This document shows positions 19,687-31,239 of a stretch of 64,000 nucleotides of DNA, piece after piece (position 1 is the first letter of the stretch; each line of letters opens with the position of its first letter). The stretch comes from Nicotiana tabacum (Eukaryota; Streptophyta; Magnoliopsida; Solanales; Solanaceae): assembly GCF_000715075.1 (NCBI RefSeq), contig NC_134082.1, positions 137,566,948-137,630,947 of the forward strand. The letters are read 5' to 3'. A program made the position numbers and the translations under genes. Below the pieces are notes generated by a model that made no database searches, was not told the origin of the DNA, and saw nothing but the letters and a program-made list of their open reading frames with translations.

Positions 19687-21208
19687 TGATAACTAGGGAT
19701 TGTGATGCATTTTACACTCCTTCTTGCTCAAGTTTTGATTTGAAATGTGTACAAAATAGTCCCAAAGGCTCACAAGTTGTACTTGATTGTATGTTTAATC
19801 AACAAGGTGACAAGGTGTCAAAAACCAGCTCAAAAAGGAGTGAAACTTGCATAAGTACCAAGACCAAGCTCAGTCAAACAGGGCCAATACGGCTGCACAC
19901 CATTTTGTGCGGTCCGCAAAGATGAAGATCAGAGAGTATGCTTCTCAGTCAGCCAGGCAATGCGGCCACAAAGGACTTTGTGCAGCCTGCATTAATTCCA
20001 CTGTGGCCACACTCGATTCGTGCGGTCCGCAGAGCCAAAGTTCAGAGAGTTGACATTTTGGGGAACCTGATCAATGCGGTCCGTGGTCCATTTTGTGCGA
20101 ACCACGATAAAAGCCACCGCGGCCACGGTGCATTTTGTGCGGTCAGTGGTGGACAACTTCAGAGAGCAGGTTAGTCAAGCCAAGAGCCTTAGTGCGGCCG
20201 CACTCGATTTTGTGCGGTCCGCATTAGACCCGCAGGGGTATTTTTGTCCAGAATTTTCAACCTAGTATAAATAGTTTCTTTTCCCATTTTTAGGTTATAA
20301 GATAGATTTTGGGACAGAGCTGCGCTCGTGACTTCTTCTCTTTTACCATTTTGAGTAATTTTAGCTTAGTTTCAACATTGAATCTTCAAGTTTTATCTAG
20401 TAATTAATTATTATGGGTTTTTCTTCATCTATTTCTTTGCTTTCTTCTATAATTATGAGTAGCTAGACCCATTAGCTACGGTTGTGGCTCAAACCTAATG
20501 TGGGTAATTGATGGGTCTTGTGTTTTGATGCTTGATTGTCTATGGGTGTTTGATATTTGGACTAATTTAGGGTTTTAATGTTGAATTAGTGGTTGCAAAC
20601 ACTAGTTTATGCCTAGTAGACTTTGGCACTTCTTGAGAAAGAGAGCCTAAGTCCATAAAATTGGTCCAACAAGGAATTTGGGCATATTCAAGAGATTGAT
20701 AGCCCCAATTGAAGGGTTAAACCTAGAGATAGTAATACCCGACATGAACGTCAATTGCCTGCACATATTTTCATACCCAATTGGTCTTGATAAAGTCAAT
20801 TCGGGAAAAATCACTTGAACTACCGAGAGGTATAGAGTGAGTAGAATCGTGCAATGGTTATATCATACTCCCCAGTTGTGACAATCTAGCCTTGGACTTA
20901 AGAATCCATCAATTAACCACCTAGGAGAAAGTCACAACCCTAGTGCCTTTTATCTTTTTGATCAACTCTCAATAGTTTAATCTTAGCTTTACTTAGCCTA
21001 ATTTAGCATTGTAGTAGTATAAAATTAGAAGTAAAACCAAAACAAACAATGTTTAGAAGTGCAATTAGGAACAATTACACAACTCCCATTTAGATAGAAA
21101 CTCAGCTCCAATATCTAGCTCCCTGTGGAAATCAATCCCGACCTTCTCGGGTAAAAGCTGCTTCACCTCTCTTGCTACTTCATAGTAGTACAGGGTTGGC
21201 CTTGATCA
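19687..21208 (+). repeat. 3' LTR of Athila-A
   Basis: 1522 bp, TGATAACTAGG to TTGATCA. It carries a cluster of GCGGTCCGC-type dyads at about 19890-20225, a TATA box at 20266-20274, and a downstream region shared with Athila-B LTRs (CTACCGAGAGGTATAGAGTG, read in reverse in the other copy). Confidence 0.88.
20266..20274 (+). promoter_or_regulatory. LTR TATA box of Athila-A
   Basis: TATAAATAG, about 40 bases after the last dyad repeat. It is the probable promoter of the genomic RNA. Confidence 0.65.
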
Positions 21209-21912
21209 TTGGATAAGGCTTAGAAAGAAACATCGTTCCTAAGGAGGGAGCACACCGACTTGGTCGAAAAGGTAAAGGTCTTCGAAGTTAGAAAAGAGGA
21301 ACTAGTCGTAGTAACTAACACCAAACCTCGTAGCTCCAACAAAAGATCGACCAGATTGACCAACTTCGAAAGAAGATGGAAGAGATCCAAGTCATGGCCA
21401 ATGGGTGGAAGAACGAGATGGATCTACTGGCCTCGGAGAAGGAAACTGCCGAGGCAAAACTTTCTTCAATAGAAGTTGAGCTTCGGGTGATGACGGAGAA
21501 AGCTGATAAAGGGGCTCAACTAAATGAAGATCTCCGAGCACAGCTGAGTTCGACCGCTGTAGAATGGGATGACCTTGGAAAAGAGCTCGAAGTAACGAGG
21601 TCCCAACTAGATACATCCTCTGCTAATGCCGAGGAGATGGTGGCCCAATACAAGGTCGATGATGAGGCAACTGAAGCTCGCCTAAAGACCAATGCCGAAT
21701 ATGTGAGGGAACTGTCTCGAAGGGAGACCCTCAAGGAGATCCATGCTCGAGATTTAGACCTGTCTGCTAAGGTTGAGAAGGCAAAAAGACTTGAGGTCAA
21801 GTCCAAGAAATTAGCTGAACCCGAAGGTGAAGAGGGCTCCAAGGCCTCCGAAAACTCCGAAGGCCCCGATGGTTATGGTTACGAATCAGGCTCCGGTGAA
21901 GATCAAGCATGA
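21209..21912 (+). pseudogene. Antisense ORF fragment of Tat-old, coiled-coil exon
   Basis: Same gene type as 10264-8205. The last exon starts after a splice-acceptor-like CTCGTAG at 21333 and reads without stops to TGA at 21910-21912. It contains long heptad-like runs (ASEKETAEAKLSSIEVELRV, LTAQ-type charged repeats) and ends in an acidic Gly/Ser tail SGSGEDQA. A candidate donor AAG/GTAAAG at 21272 gives a 62-bp intron with part of the previous exon before it. Its 5' part has been separated by Athila-A. It is a coiled coil of unknown function. Confidence 0.7.
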
Positions 21913-22129
21913 ATGCCTTAGAATATTTTAGTTTTTGTGTACATATTTTTTGTTCATTTTGAGGCCGTTTTTCTTAGGGGTACGTAATGATTTGGAATAT
22001 ATAAAATTTCTCCCTTTGGCAATTTTAACTTTTTAGCATCTTTCACGATTTCTATTCATGCAAATATTTTTAATGCCTTAGCATAGAATCTAATGTAATA
22101 ACATGTCGTTTGTTTTTTAGAGGTCCAAG
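21913..22129. other. Tat-old noncoding segment after antisense ORF
   Basis: AT-rich 3' flank of the antisense ORF (TTTTTGTGTACATATTTTTTG). It continues at 44570 once Athila-B and one CCAAG copy are removed. Confidence 0.6.
22125..22129. repeat. Target-site duplication CCAAG, left copy (Athila-B)
   Basis: CCAAG precedes TGATCGG at 22130 and recurs at 44565-44569 after the LTR end TTATCA. Confidence 0.92.
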
Positions 22130-23576
22130 TGATCGGATCCAACCCTACACCACTATAGAGTGGCAAGAGCAGTCGATGCAGCTTTTACTCGAAAGGTCGG
22201 GATCGAATCCACAGAGAGCTAAGATATGTTTGGAATTGGGTTCCTATCTTATCTAGCAATGTGTGATGCTCTTAACTGCACTTCCAATCATTCTTTCTTT
22301 GTTTACTATTCTATTTTAATACTAATGATGCAAGAAAATAAGCTAAGTATGGTATTTTTTGTAAGGTTTTCTTAATTGGTCTAAAAGCACTAGGGAAGTG
22401 ACTTCCACCAAGGTGAGTATCTAACGAGATCTAAAACTTAGGGAAAATTTGTTATAATTGTGATCTTGATTAGCCATTGCACATAACTACTCATTCTATA
22501 CCTCTCGGTAGTCTGAGTGACTTTGTCCTAATTGGCTTTCTCAAGCCCAATTGGGTGTTCAAACAATGCAAGCTAAATTAGCTCAAGTTGGGTATTACTA
22601 TATCTAGTTTTAACCCTTTAATTGGGGCTATCAATCTCTTGAATGCACCCCAATTCCTTGTTGGCCTGAATTTCCTAGACTTAGTCTCTCTTCCTCAAGA
22701 AGAGCCTAAGTCAAAAAGGCATAAATCAATGTTTGCAACCACCAATTCAACATTTAAAGCATAAATTAAGCCAAATATCATTCACCCATAAATATTTAAG
22801 CCCTAAAATTGAAGACCCATTAAATACCCACACTAGAGTTGAGCCACTACCCTAGCTAATGAGTTTAGCTACCCATAATCAAAGAAGAAATCAAAGATTG
22901 AGATGAAATATAAGCCATAAAAAGTAATTACAAGATTAAAATCTAAGTTTAATTGCTAAAGATATTCTAAAATTACTCAAAAAGGTAAAAAAAAAAAAGG
23001 CAGTTCATGTGCTCTACAAAACAACAGATGACCTAAAAATCTGAAAAATAACTATTTATACACATCTAAATTTTTCAGACAAAAATGCCCCTACGGAGGT
23101 ACCGCTACAGCGCTATGACTACCGTGGCCGCAAAAAATCAAGCGAGGACCGCAGTCTTCAACTTTTAGCTCCATTTTTGGTTCTCTGAATCTGGCTTCCG
23201 CTGAGGAGATAAAATGACCGCAGCCGCGCAAAAGCCACCGCTGCTGCGCAATTTCACCGCGGTCAGCGGTAACTTGTTAAGCCCAAAATTACAGCTCTCT
23301 GAACCTTTCCACCGCTGAGGGAGAAGTCAAGACCGCGTCAGCGGTGGACCCTCCGCGTCCGTATTTATTTCTTCACTATCTGCGCTCTTTTGACCCAGCT
23401 TTTGAACTTGTGCAGGTTTCACTCCTTTTTGAGATGGTTATGACTTCCTTGTCTCTTTTTGACCAAATACTGTAAACAAGCACAATAAGTTAGCTTTCGG
23501 GAATACTTTTACACACTTTTAATCCAAAACCTAAGCAAAAAAGGAGCATAAAATAGGCTAAAATCCCTAGTTATCA
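22130..23576 (-). repeat. 3' LTR of Athila-B
   Basis: 1447 bp, matching 43097-44564 throughout. TATA (reverse of ACTATTTATA) at 23051-23060, followed by dyad repeats at about 23100-23360 on the upstream side for this strand. Confidence 0.92.
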
Positions 23577-23590
23577 ACTCCCCCAAACTT
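23577..23590 (-). other. Polypurine tract of Athila-B
   Basis: Read on the minus strand as AAGTTTGGGGGAGT, directly before the 3' LTR. Confidence 0.9.
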
Positions 23591-25454
23591 AAGCTTTTGC
23601 TTGTCCTCAAGCAAACAAGTAATTCCCACCTCCTCAAAATAAAAGAAAGGAAAATCTCAGCTATCCTAAAGTAACCTCATCAAGAATTAATTAGGACCAA
23701 CAATTACCCTGAATTCAAATGCATTATTAACAATACACAACCTTTTTAGCACCATGGCTATAGTGCGACACAAAAGCATCAAGAGTTGACTCAACTCATC
23801 AAAGAAACTCTTTCTATTAAATTAGTCGTTGTGGAACCCAAACTCATACTCTTCACTCTCCATAATCAAACCTCAATTTTAAATTGTAGCACTCAGAACG
23901 AGGATTGTGGAAAACACACTCATCTCTCTCAAAGGAAGGTCACAAGTCCGGCTCTAAGTACCATAAGCTTGCCACTTATGTGAGTCACTACTAATGTAAG
24001 CTCACTCAACTCAAGATCATATAGGGCTTTTGCAGGCATGTAATGAAGGCTTTTGGTTCAGGGTAGGATATATTGGTCTAATAAGGTTTCATCTTTCCTT
24101 AAGCACTTTATTTGCTTCATTTTGGCACACATTTTCTTGACTCTTTGAGTCATTTACTTCTTCCTTAGGGGCTAGAGAGACACAATATCACTCTTTCTTG
24201 TTTATTTCAATCCTTTTTCTCTTTTCTCATCTTTCCATGCATTTCATCTATTGTTTTATTGAATCCCTTCATTTCTTCTACATTGTTCACTTTCTTTTTG
24301 ACTTTTTGGCTTTTCTTTTCTTTCCTTTTCTTTTTGTACCTTTTATCACTTTTGCATTCCTCGACTCTCCCCCCAAACTTATGCTTTTGTCTTGTGCTAA
24401 GGAAAGATCGGGTGCCAAGAGAGGAACATTTTCGAATGGATAAAGGCTTGTATAATAGTTATTGAAAGAAAAAGGGCTATGACTCAACGGGGTTGAATAG
24501 GGATATCATCATTGGAGGGCTATGGATGTTTTCAAGTCTCAATTAGGATCAAGGAGAGCCTATAATCACTTCTCAAGTTAAGCTACACTTATGATTTTGC
24601 CTAGACAAACATTCAGGGAAAGTTCTAGACTCATTGGCACATGACTTGGATTTCAAATCAACACCTCACCACACAAGCTATAGAATTGCTAAAGAAACAA
24701 CCTTAGCTAAGATTTGAGCAACACAAATGATTCCGAGAAACCACTCGATGATTGTTTAGTCAACACAAGAGTCTCAAGGTTACAACTATCACCATCATAT
24801 ACACACCAATTTGTTTTTAATCATACGGTCAAAGGTAAATGTGTTAGGACCAAGTGAAGCTTTGCTTGAGGCACTGTTGTTCACTAGCTACTATTTACAC
24901 AAAAAAGAAAAAAAACAGACTCAAACCCTTAAGAAGGTTATCATGCCATCCATCATCGGGAAGAGCCAACCGGTTCACACAAACTCCATCTTTGGAAAGA
25001 ACAGTGGCATTAAGAAAACCAAAGGCTTATTGATCACAAAAACTTGTAAAATAAGAAGCTACGAACCGAAAAAGAAGCTACTAAATGAAATAAGAAGCTA
25101 TATTGTTAAAGAAAATTGCAAAAGAAGTTATGAAGTAAAATGCAGAAAGTAAACTAAATATGTACAATAGGGGATTTAGACGAATATACATAAGAGAGAA
25201 TGAACATATACATGAGAGAGTAACTTTATATACAGACCAAGATTGAAAAAATAACGAAAAGTGAAATAAATGATAAAATTATATACATACCAAAAGTAAA
25301 AAATAAGCATAATGAAAAAATAGTATCATCATTACAAACCAACTACCAAATCATCAAAGTAGGACCACCCCCTCAAATGAAAACTAGCATTGTCCTCAGT
25401 GCTAACTAACAAAAAATAAGATCAAAAAGAAGGGTAGAGAGTAAAGAAAACTCC
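23591..25454 (-). other. Athila-B 3' noncoding region with two internal purine tracts
   Basis: Homologous to 17838-19672 of Athila-A. The internal tracts are at 24365-24380 (AAGTTTGGGGGGAGAG on the minus strand) and 25365-25377 (TTTGAGGGGGTGG). The plus-strand frames at 24198-24487 are shadows of T-rich sequence. Confidence 0.65.
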
Positions 25455-27297
25455 CTATGGGTCCTCTGTCTGCATGGGGTTCTGTGGATGGGTCCCTAGA
25501 TCACCTGGCTCAGGGGTTTGTGGCTGACTAGAGGCACCTCCCTCAGGATCCTCCAGCTCAATCTCTACATCATCAACCAGGGGCATCACTCTCCTCTTCC
25601 TGGGCTTTTCCTCAGTCTCCTGCTCCTGAATCTGCTCTGTCTGAGCTGCTGGAAGCTGGTCCTATAATAAAAGCTCCAATGATAGGTCGCCAGTTGATTT
25701 CATCTTCTCCACTTCTCCCCTCAATTGCTTCACCAACTCCTTTGAGGCCTGAGTCTTTTTCAGCTTCTTGTCTGCTTACTCAACTCCTTAAGTGTTTTTC
25801 CTTGAACTGCAAGAGCATCCATGATAAGCTTTTGGTTGTCCAGGAGCGTCTTCTGGTTGTCCAGAAGCTCCTTAAGGGACTTCTCGACTGAAGCTGGAAC
25901 CTGGAGATGTGCGGGAACTGACTGGATTGCCACTGAACTAGATAGCAGAAATAGCTTAGACGTTGTTGTCTGCATCTAGTTGTTGATACTGGAGAGTGTA
26001 TGGTTCAACCTGTGAGCAGTCAGCGGATATGTTGAGGAGGAGTACACTGAGGATGACATGGAAGTAGATGGTCCGGAGGCAAGATCCGGTATGGCAGTGG
26101 GAGGCTGTGAAGTAGTGACTACAACTACTGGCTCTTCAGACTGGCCAGTAGAAGTAGTAGCTTTGCTCTTGGATCCCTTGGATTTAGAGTTGCCTAGACC
26201 TTGAAGGATGTACCATGAGAAGGGCTTTACCATGACATTGAAATTTCTTTTCTCCACCTCCTGATCTTCCAAGTACATGGTGAGGAAGTTCGGGAAGGGG
26301 TAAGATCTATCACCCTCATTGACCACTCTAGTGATCACCCTAGACATGATATTCCCGACATTGATTGGGAACCCCACCATGATAGCCGCCACTACAATCG
26401 CCCGAGAAGACGGCATGGTGTTTTCGTGAGTAGTGGGGTCTAGTCTTCTGCATACAAAGGTCTCCTAACCCTTTGCCTCAAAGTTCAGGGTGTTCCTCAA
26501 GATAGGAACCCCTGCTGTCAACCATACTGGAGTAGTATCCGGGAGAGCCAGAAGTGATGCCAACCACGGGCGGCCTGCCTCATCCATCGCCACCTTCTCT
26601 AAGTACAGTGCCTCATCTTCATCATTGAATCCCAGGTAATCATTGATCGTCTTCCCATCAAACTTGACCTTCAGGTTTCGTACCTTAGTCACTTTTGTGC
26701 CCTTTTTGATATGGGAGGCATTGGCGTAGAATTCCTTGACTAGGTGTTCATTAGTGTCTGGCACCTTGCTAGTGAATTACTCTCATCCCACTCTTTCATT
26801 AAAGTGCTGCATCACATTGGGGTTGTGAGCTAGAAGATCTCGCTCTATGAATTGGCACTTATGTATGAGTGACTTTTGAGGCCACCACTCCCTGAGCTTG
26901 TGATGTGCCAGCTCACTAACAAACCTCTGTTGCCACACCTCTAGGTTTCTTGTCCTTTACACACCTTCGATCTAGGTATCACCCCCTCTCATATCATCCA
27001 GTACCTCGGCATCTACATCTATGGGATCTTTTGCCAATAATGAAGTTGTGGGTGAGGCTGAAGCTGACGACTCACCACTCTCCGCTGAGCCTTCAGACGA
27101 TTCAGAAGAGGCTTGAGAAGTAGGAGAGGCTGGGGGTGTAGGCTCATCAATCAACTTGAGTTTCCCTGGGAAGTCTGGTACATATGCTGACATAGATTCA
27201 CCCTCTGAGGCCTCCCGAGAGGGGACATAGTCACTCTTCTCTAAGTGTGATGCAGCTTTGTCTATAGTTCTAATATTCTTCCTCAGTAGCCCAATTG
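25455..27297 (-). pseudogene. Athila-B post-pol ORF, main part (split by copia insertion)
   Basis: The start is at ATG 36057; the reading passes the copia insertion (35954-27303) and continues from 27297 to TAG near 25455. Segments: Ser/Glu-rich acidic region with SSESSEGSAESGESS (27193-26972); plant-transposon domain (26764-26465) with EFYANASHIKKG, VKFDGKTINDYLGF and RPWLASLLALPDTTPVWLT; NEGDRSYPFPNFLTMYLED (26416-25976); coiled coil with LKELLDNQKTLLDNQKLIMD (25975-25760). It is broken by a few stops and frameshifts between these segments. No membrane segment or signal peptide is visible. Confidence 0.78.
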
Positions 27298-27302
27298 ATT
27301 TC
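27298..27302. repeat. Target-site duplication ATTTC, left copy (copia)
   Basis: ATTTC precedes the 3' LTR at 27303 and recurs at 35955-35959. Confidence 0.88.
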
Positions 27303-28311
27303 TTTTAGTTTATATGAGTTCACCAAGCAGTAGAGTACCTGGTGAGAATGCTAATAAACTGCAAGTAAATGAGACAAGGGATTTCTTCCTCTACGAGATT
27401 CTGCTGAGAATGCTAATAAACTGCAAGTAAATGAGACAAGAGATTTTTACATGGAAAAATCTCACACAAGGGGACCAAAAACCACGACCTACACCTTTAC
27501 GCTTTCAACTTCACTAACTTGTAAATACCTATTACAAACCACTTTGTAATACTCTATTACAAAGGATTTAACTCAACTAACTTATGGTACTCTCACCACA
27601 AGCCACTTTGTAACTCTCTAGTTACAAAGACTTTAACTAACTTGTGATGCTCTCACCACAAGCCACTTTGTGACTCTCTAGTTACAAAGGCTTTAACTTA
27701 TTACTAAACCTAGTCACAACATAAACTCAAAGAGTTTACGGATTTTACAAGAGGATTCCTAATTGACGCTTCTGAATAAGCAGTTTAGGAGATACAATAA
27801 GAACAATCACAAAGTTACAACTCAACTAAGGACAACAAAAGACTAACTTTAGGAACTGCTCCGTAGTAGCTTTCAACTTTTTTCTCAAGCTCGTGAGTGT
27901 TAATTTCTCTATATTTTGCAAAAGGCTTGAATGAGAAACTGAAACATTCAAGTGATGTTTCAATATAAACTCATTGTTGGTACACCTTGATCACATCACT
28001 TGAAATGATGTGAGCACTTTAGTTGTTCAAGGAATGAGCGGGTGCTGGAAACAGTGCAATGCGGCAAAAATAGTGCAGGCGGTCACTTCGTTTCTAGCTA
28101 TGTCCAATTGACTTTGTACTGCTATGAGGGAATCACAAGGGTATCAGGTCCTTGTTTGGTTTTCTAGCTTCTGAAGCTGTAGCAATTCACATTTAGCTGG
28201 AATCCGTTAAACTTGCAGTATAGTCCAAGTAGGTCAGGTTCCTTATCTGGTTTGTAACAGTAAGTTTGTTAGATCATCAAAACATAAGGCAAGGATATTT
28301 AAAACCTATCA
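27303..28311 (-). repeat. 3' LTR of the Sirevirus-like element
   Basis: 1009 bp, matching 34972-35954. The boundary at 27303 reads TTTTAG where the other LTR reads TGTTAG. It holds a 62-bp tandem duplication (27344-27405 and 27406-27467) absent from the 5' LTR, and three copies of a roughly 60-bp repeat with inverted arms TTTGTAAC/GTTACAAA (27535-27710). Confidence 0.9.
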
Positions 28312-28325
28312 ATTTTTCCCTTTTT
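28312..28325 (-). other. Polypurine tract of the Sirevirus-like element
   Basis: Minus strand reads AAAAAAGGGAAAAAT directly before the LTR start TGATAGG. Confidence 0.8.
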
Positions 28326-28797
28326 TATGATGACAAACTTAACATCGATAAAGTGGATTTAGAACAGTGAGAACCAGATTAAGTAATAGGAGAACATAAG
28401 TTTCACAATTAGTTCCCCCTGACTTTATGCCTTCCGTATTTACTATACTTGTTTATTATTATTCCCCTTTTGGCATCATTAAAAAGGCACAAACAGATAA
28501 ACAACATAAAGAAGTCTAGCCGAGCTAACTCATGCCACATATGTGCACACAACATGATAAAGAAGAGAAACATAGAATTTAAGCAATGAGATAATAAAAG
28601 AGGATAGATTTGATATTGATAAAAATATTATATGCCTTTGCTTAAAAAGCAAAGGCAACATTGGACTGTTAAGATAGGAGTGACATTGTTTCATCCCAAC
28701 CATATCAAAAAAAAAGAAAACAAAACATCTGCCAAATAAGAAAAAAATTAAAGAAAAACATTTTCAAAAACTGGTCACTAAAGGGGTACTTAGAGGG
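28326..28797 (-). other. 3' noncoding region of the Sirevirus-like element
   Basis: AT-rich; contains one perfect 10-bp inverted repeat at 28634-28656, otherwise nothing recognised. Confidence 0.6.
28634..28656. repeat. Perfect short hairpin
   Basis: GCCTTTGCTT, AAA, AAGCAAAGGC: ten paired bases with a three-base loop, about 310 bases upstream of the PPT in element orientation. Confidence 0.7.
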
Positions 28798-30806
28798 CAC
28801 TAGGAGTAAAGGGCTTAGAAGCTGCAACAAGTGTTTGGAGAACAAGGTCTATTCGGGCATTGGCTGACTTTTGCTCATTGAGCAGTTCTACCTTCAGGTT
28901 CTCTACTTGCGCCCTGAGATCAGCATTCTCCGTTGTCAAATGAGCTTCTTCATCATTTGATGTCGGAACCCCTTGGGCTTGCTGACCTTCCAAGATAGGA
29001 TTCCTGGCCTTCAACCAATGAATTTCCTCAGCTGCACTATTCTCAGCATTAATAAGTTGTGAGACGGTTGATGTACATCCTACCCCCTCCCATTCTTTTC
29101 TATGCACTCACATTCTTCCAAAGTTGTTTATGAGTAAGTCTGCTTCTTAGTCCCCACCTTGCCGGGCCCCAGTGGCACTTCAAAGAATTTAAACATTTGC
29201 GTAAGCAGGAACCCGTAGGGAAGGCCATGATTACCATCTTTGAAGGTGGCAACCTTTTGCATATGTTCAATCATAATAGCAGGCAGGCTCACAGGAGTAA
29301 AGCTATCCAGTTGCTCCATTAAGAACATGTTAGACTTAGAAGTCACTGACCTCCTCTCATCTTGAGGCAATAGAACTTTGTTTACGAATTCAAACAACAA
29401 CTGATAGACATGGAGTAATGCTTTCTTATGGATCTGGTCCCCCTTCTGGTTTGCATTGTCTTTTACCACGGTATTTTTGAAGTTAAACTGACACACATCC
29501 TTTACACTAGACACACAAGCTGTAGGAACTTTAAGAATCTCTCCAAGCAACTTTACATTGAACACGATGTCCACTCCATTCACCAAAGCATAGATATGAT
29601 CTGTCTCAATGGGGAAGAGGCTAGCAAAGAAGCTTTGTACCTCATCCTCATATGCCTTAGGTGCATGTATTTGGAATAGATGCGCCCATCGTTGAGACCA
29701 TTTTAAGAATTTGTCGTATACAACCCATCTCAGAGATTGTTGGGTCAAAAATACGACCCAACAGAACTTTTTGATGCCTCAGGCATTTTGAGCCAAGGCT
29801 GACTTCACTTCTCATCCTCTTCATGGAACCAGGTTCCTAAACAATTATAGACTTGCATTTTCTGGACTTCTCACCACTTAATTTCCCTTTTACCTTGGAT
29901 TTGACTAACACATCCTCATCAGACATCGAAAACTCACTCACCACCTCCTTCAAATTAGAGCTAGAGGTTGGCCCCTTCTCTATTGAAGCATGATACTTTT
30001 TTTTGAGATCGTCTAACTAGTGAACCAGGTTCATCCGGTGTTTCCTCTTCCATCTCTACCACAGGAATTCCTTTATCACTTACGGGCACACCATCTTTCA
30101 CCAACTTCCTCCTTTGCTTTTTACTACTTTTTCTGCTCTTTTGAAGGGTATAGTCATAGGCCCCCTTAGCTTGCAACCTGATAGTAGGTCATTTGGTGGA
30201 GGACTCAGGAGTGGACACAACCCTCCATTTAACTATGAATGCATCAAGAGCCACGTTATCTAGATCCTCCTCATCACTGGACCTTATCTCAGGTACCTAT
30301 ATGTCCAAAGGCAAAGGAGTGAATGCAGGAGCAAAACTGTCCTGGGAATGAGAACCCTGACCTGTAGCTTCTGCTAATGCAGCGCTTTCAGCAGTTACAA
30401 TGGCCCTTTCGTACCTCACACCTTGTACCTCATTTTTATGAGAGATAATCTCATGCAGTATACCATTAGCAGACACCATAAAGACGGTTACAACATTCTC
30501 TTCCTCAATTGGCTCTACTGCCACTACGAAATCGGTAGCAACAATGGCAGATCCTTCTGTGACCTCAAGGTTTTGACCTTGTTCTCCATTATGTATTTGA
30601 TTAGTGGGATCATCAGAAGGTAGAGAGAACGAATCAACATTTTTAGGGGTTTATGAAATATAAAGAGACGGAGAATCTAGGTGAGGTGTGATTTTAGCGG
30701 GAATGGTAAGAGTGGGTAAAGAAGGCTCAGTAGGGACGGAAGTCTCTATAGGTTTATCAGTAGCAGGTACGACTGAGGTAGGGAGGTTGGAGTTTGTCTC
30801 AACCAT
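28798..30806 (-). pseudogene. Sirevirus-like post-pol ORF, broken
   Basis: Starts at ATG 30806 (MVETNSNLP) and reads down to about 28790 with stops at about 30650, 30297 and others. The N-terminal part is Pro/Ser/Thr/Glu-rich. A Lys/Arg-rich stretch with KSSKKQRRKLVKDG lies at 30176-29961. The largest open piece (29748-29128, 206 codons) contains EDEVQSFFASLF, LVNGVDIVFN and LGEILKVP, which resemble the plant-transposon domain of the Athila post-pol ORFs. The C-terminal piece (29107-28790) is a coiled coil. In Sireviruses this ORF is often called env-like, but I see no membrane segment, so the name is not adopted. Confidence 0.7.
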
Positions 30807-31239
30807 TGGAAAAATGGTGTGAAAATGCTTTGGGAAGTTCTAATGGAGGACTTATGGTTTGTGGAGAACAAAAAGGGGGTTTTATGAGAAGAGGATAATT
30901 ATGAAGAGAGAGGGATAGGCACCAGTTCTAAAACGCCAGTTGGTCTTGGAGAAGTGCAACGTTTCAGAGGGATATGGAACAATTTGAAGTGAAGTGAAGT
31001 GATAGCAGGATCTAAAAAAGTTGAATGACGTGGTAGTTGTGTTTTGTACCTTTTTAAGACGTGTATTAAAGACTGCATAGAACTACTAACCTTTAGTACA
31101 AGAACCAGGTTCTTGACCTATTATTTGAAAATATTAATCCTTGTTTATCATCCATGCACTGCATCTACAGCTTCTATACTCATTATGTGTGTTTACCTGC
31201 AATGGTATTGAAGTGAGTTAGACATGGCCAGAAAACAAT

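Larger units (their letters stand above)
1..21208 (+). mobile_element. Athila-type Ty3 retrotransposon (Athila-A), 5' end outside window
   Basis: Plus-strand element of gag, protease, reverse transcriptase, RNase H, integrase, post-pol ORF, polypurine tract and 3' LTR, in that order. The 5' LTR and start of gag lie left of the window. A Tat-type element (3150-12873) splits it between RT and RNase H; removing that insert and one TSD copy restores the local coding order. It is closely related to the minus-strand Athila-B at 22130-44564, sharing the PPT, LTR start TGATAACTAGG and post-pol layout. The right end is TTGATCA at 21208, after which the antisense ORF of Tat-old begins, so Athila-A is itself inserted in Tat-old. 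The TSD cannot be checked because the left end is missing. Confidence 0.9.
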
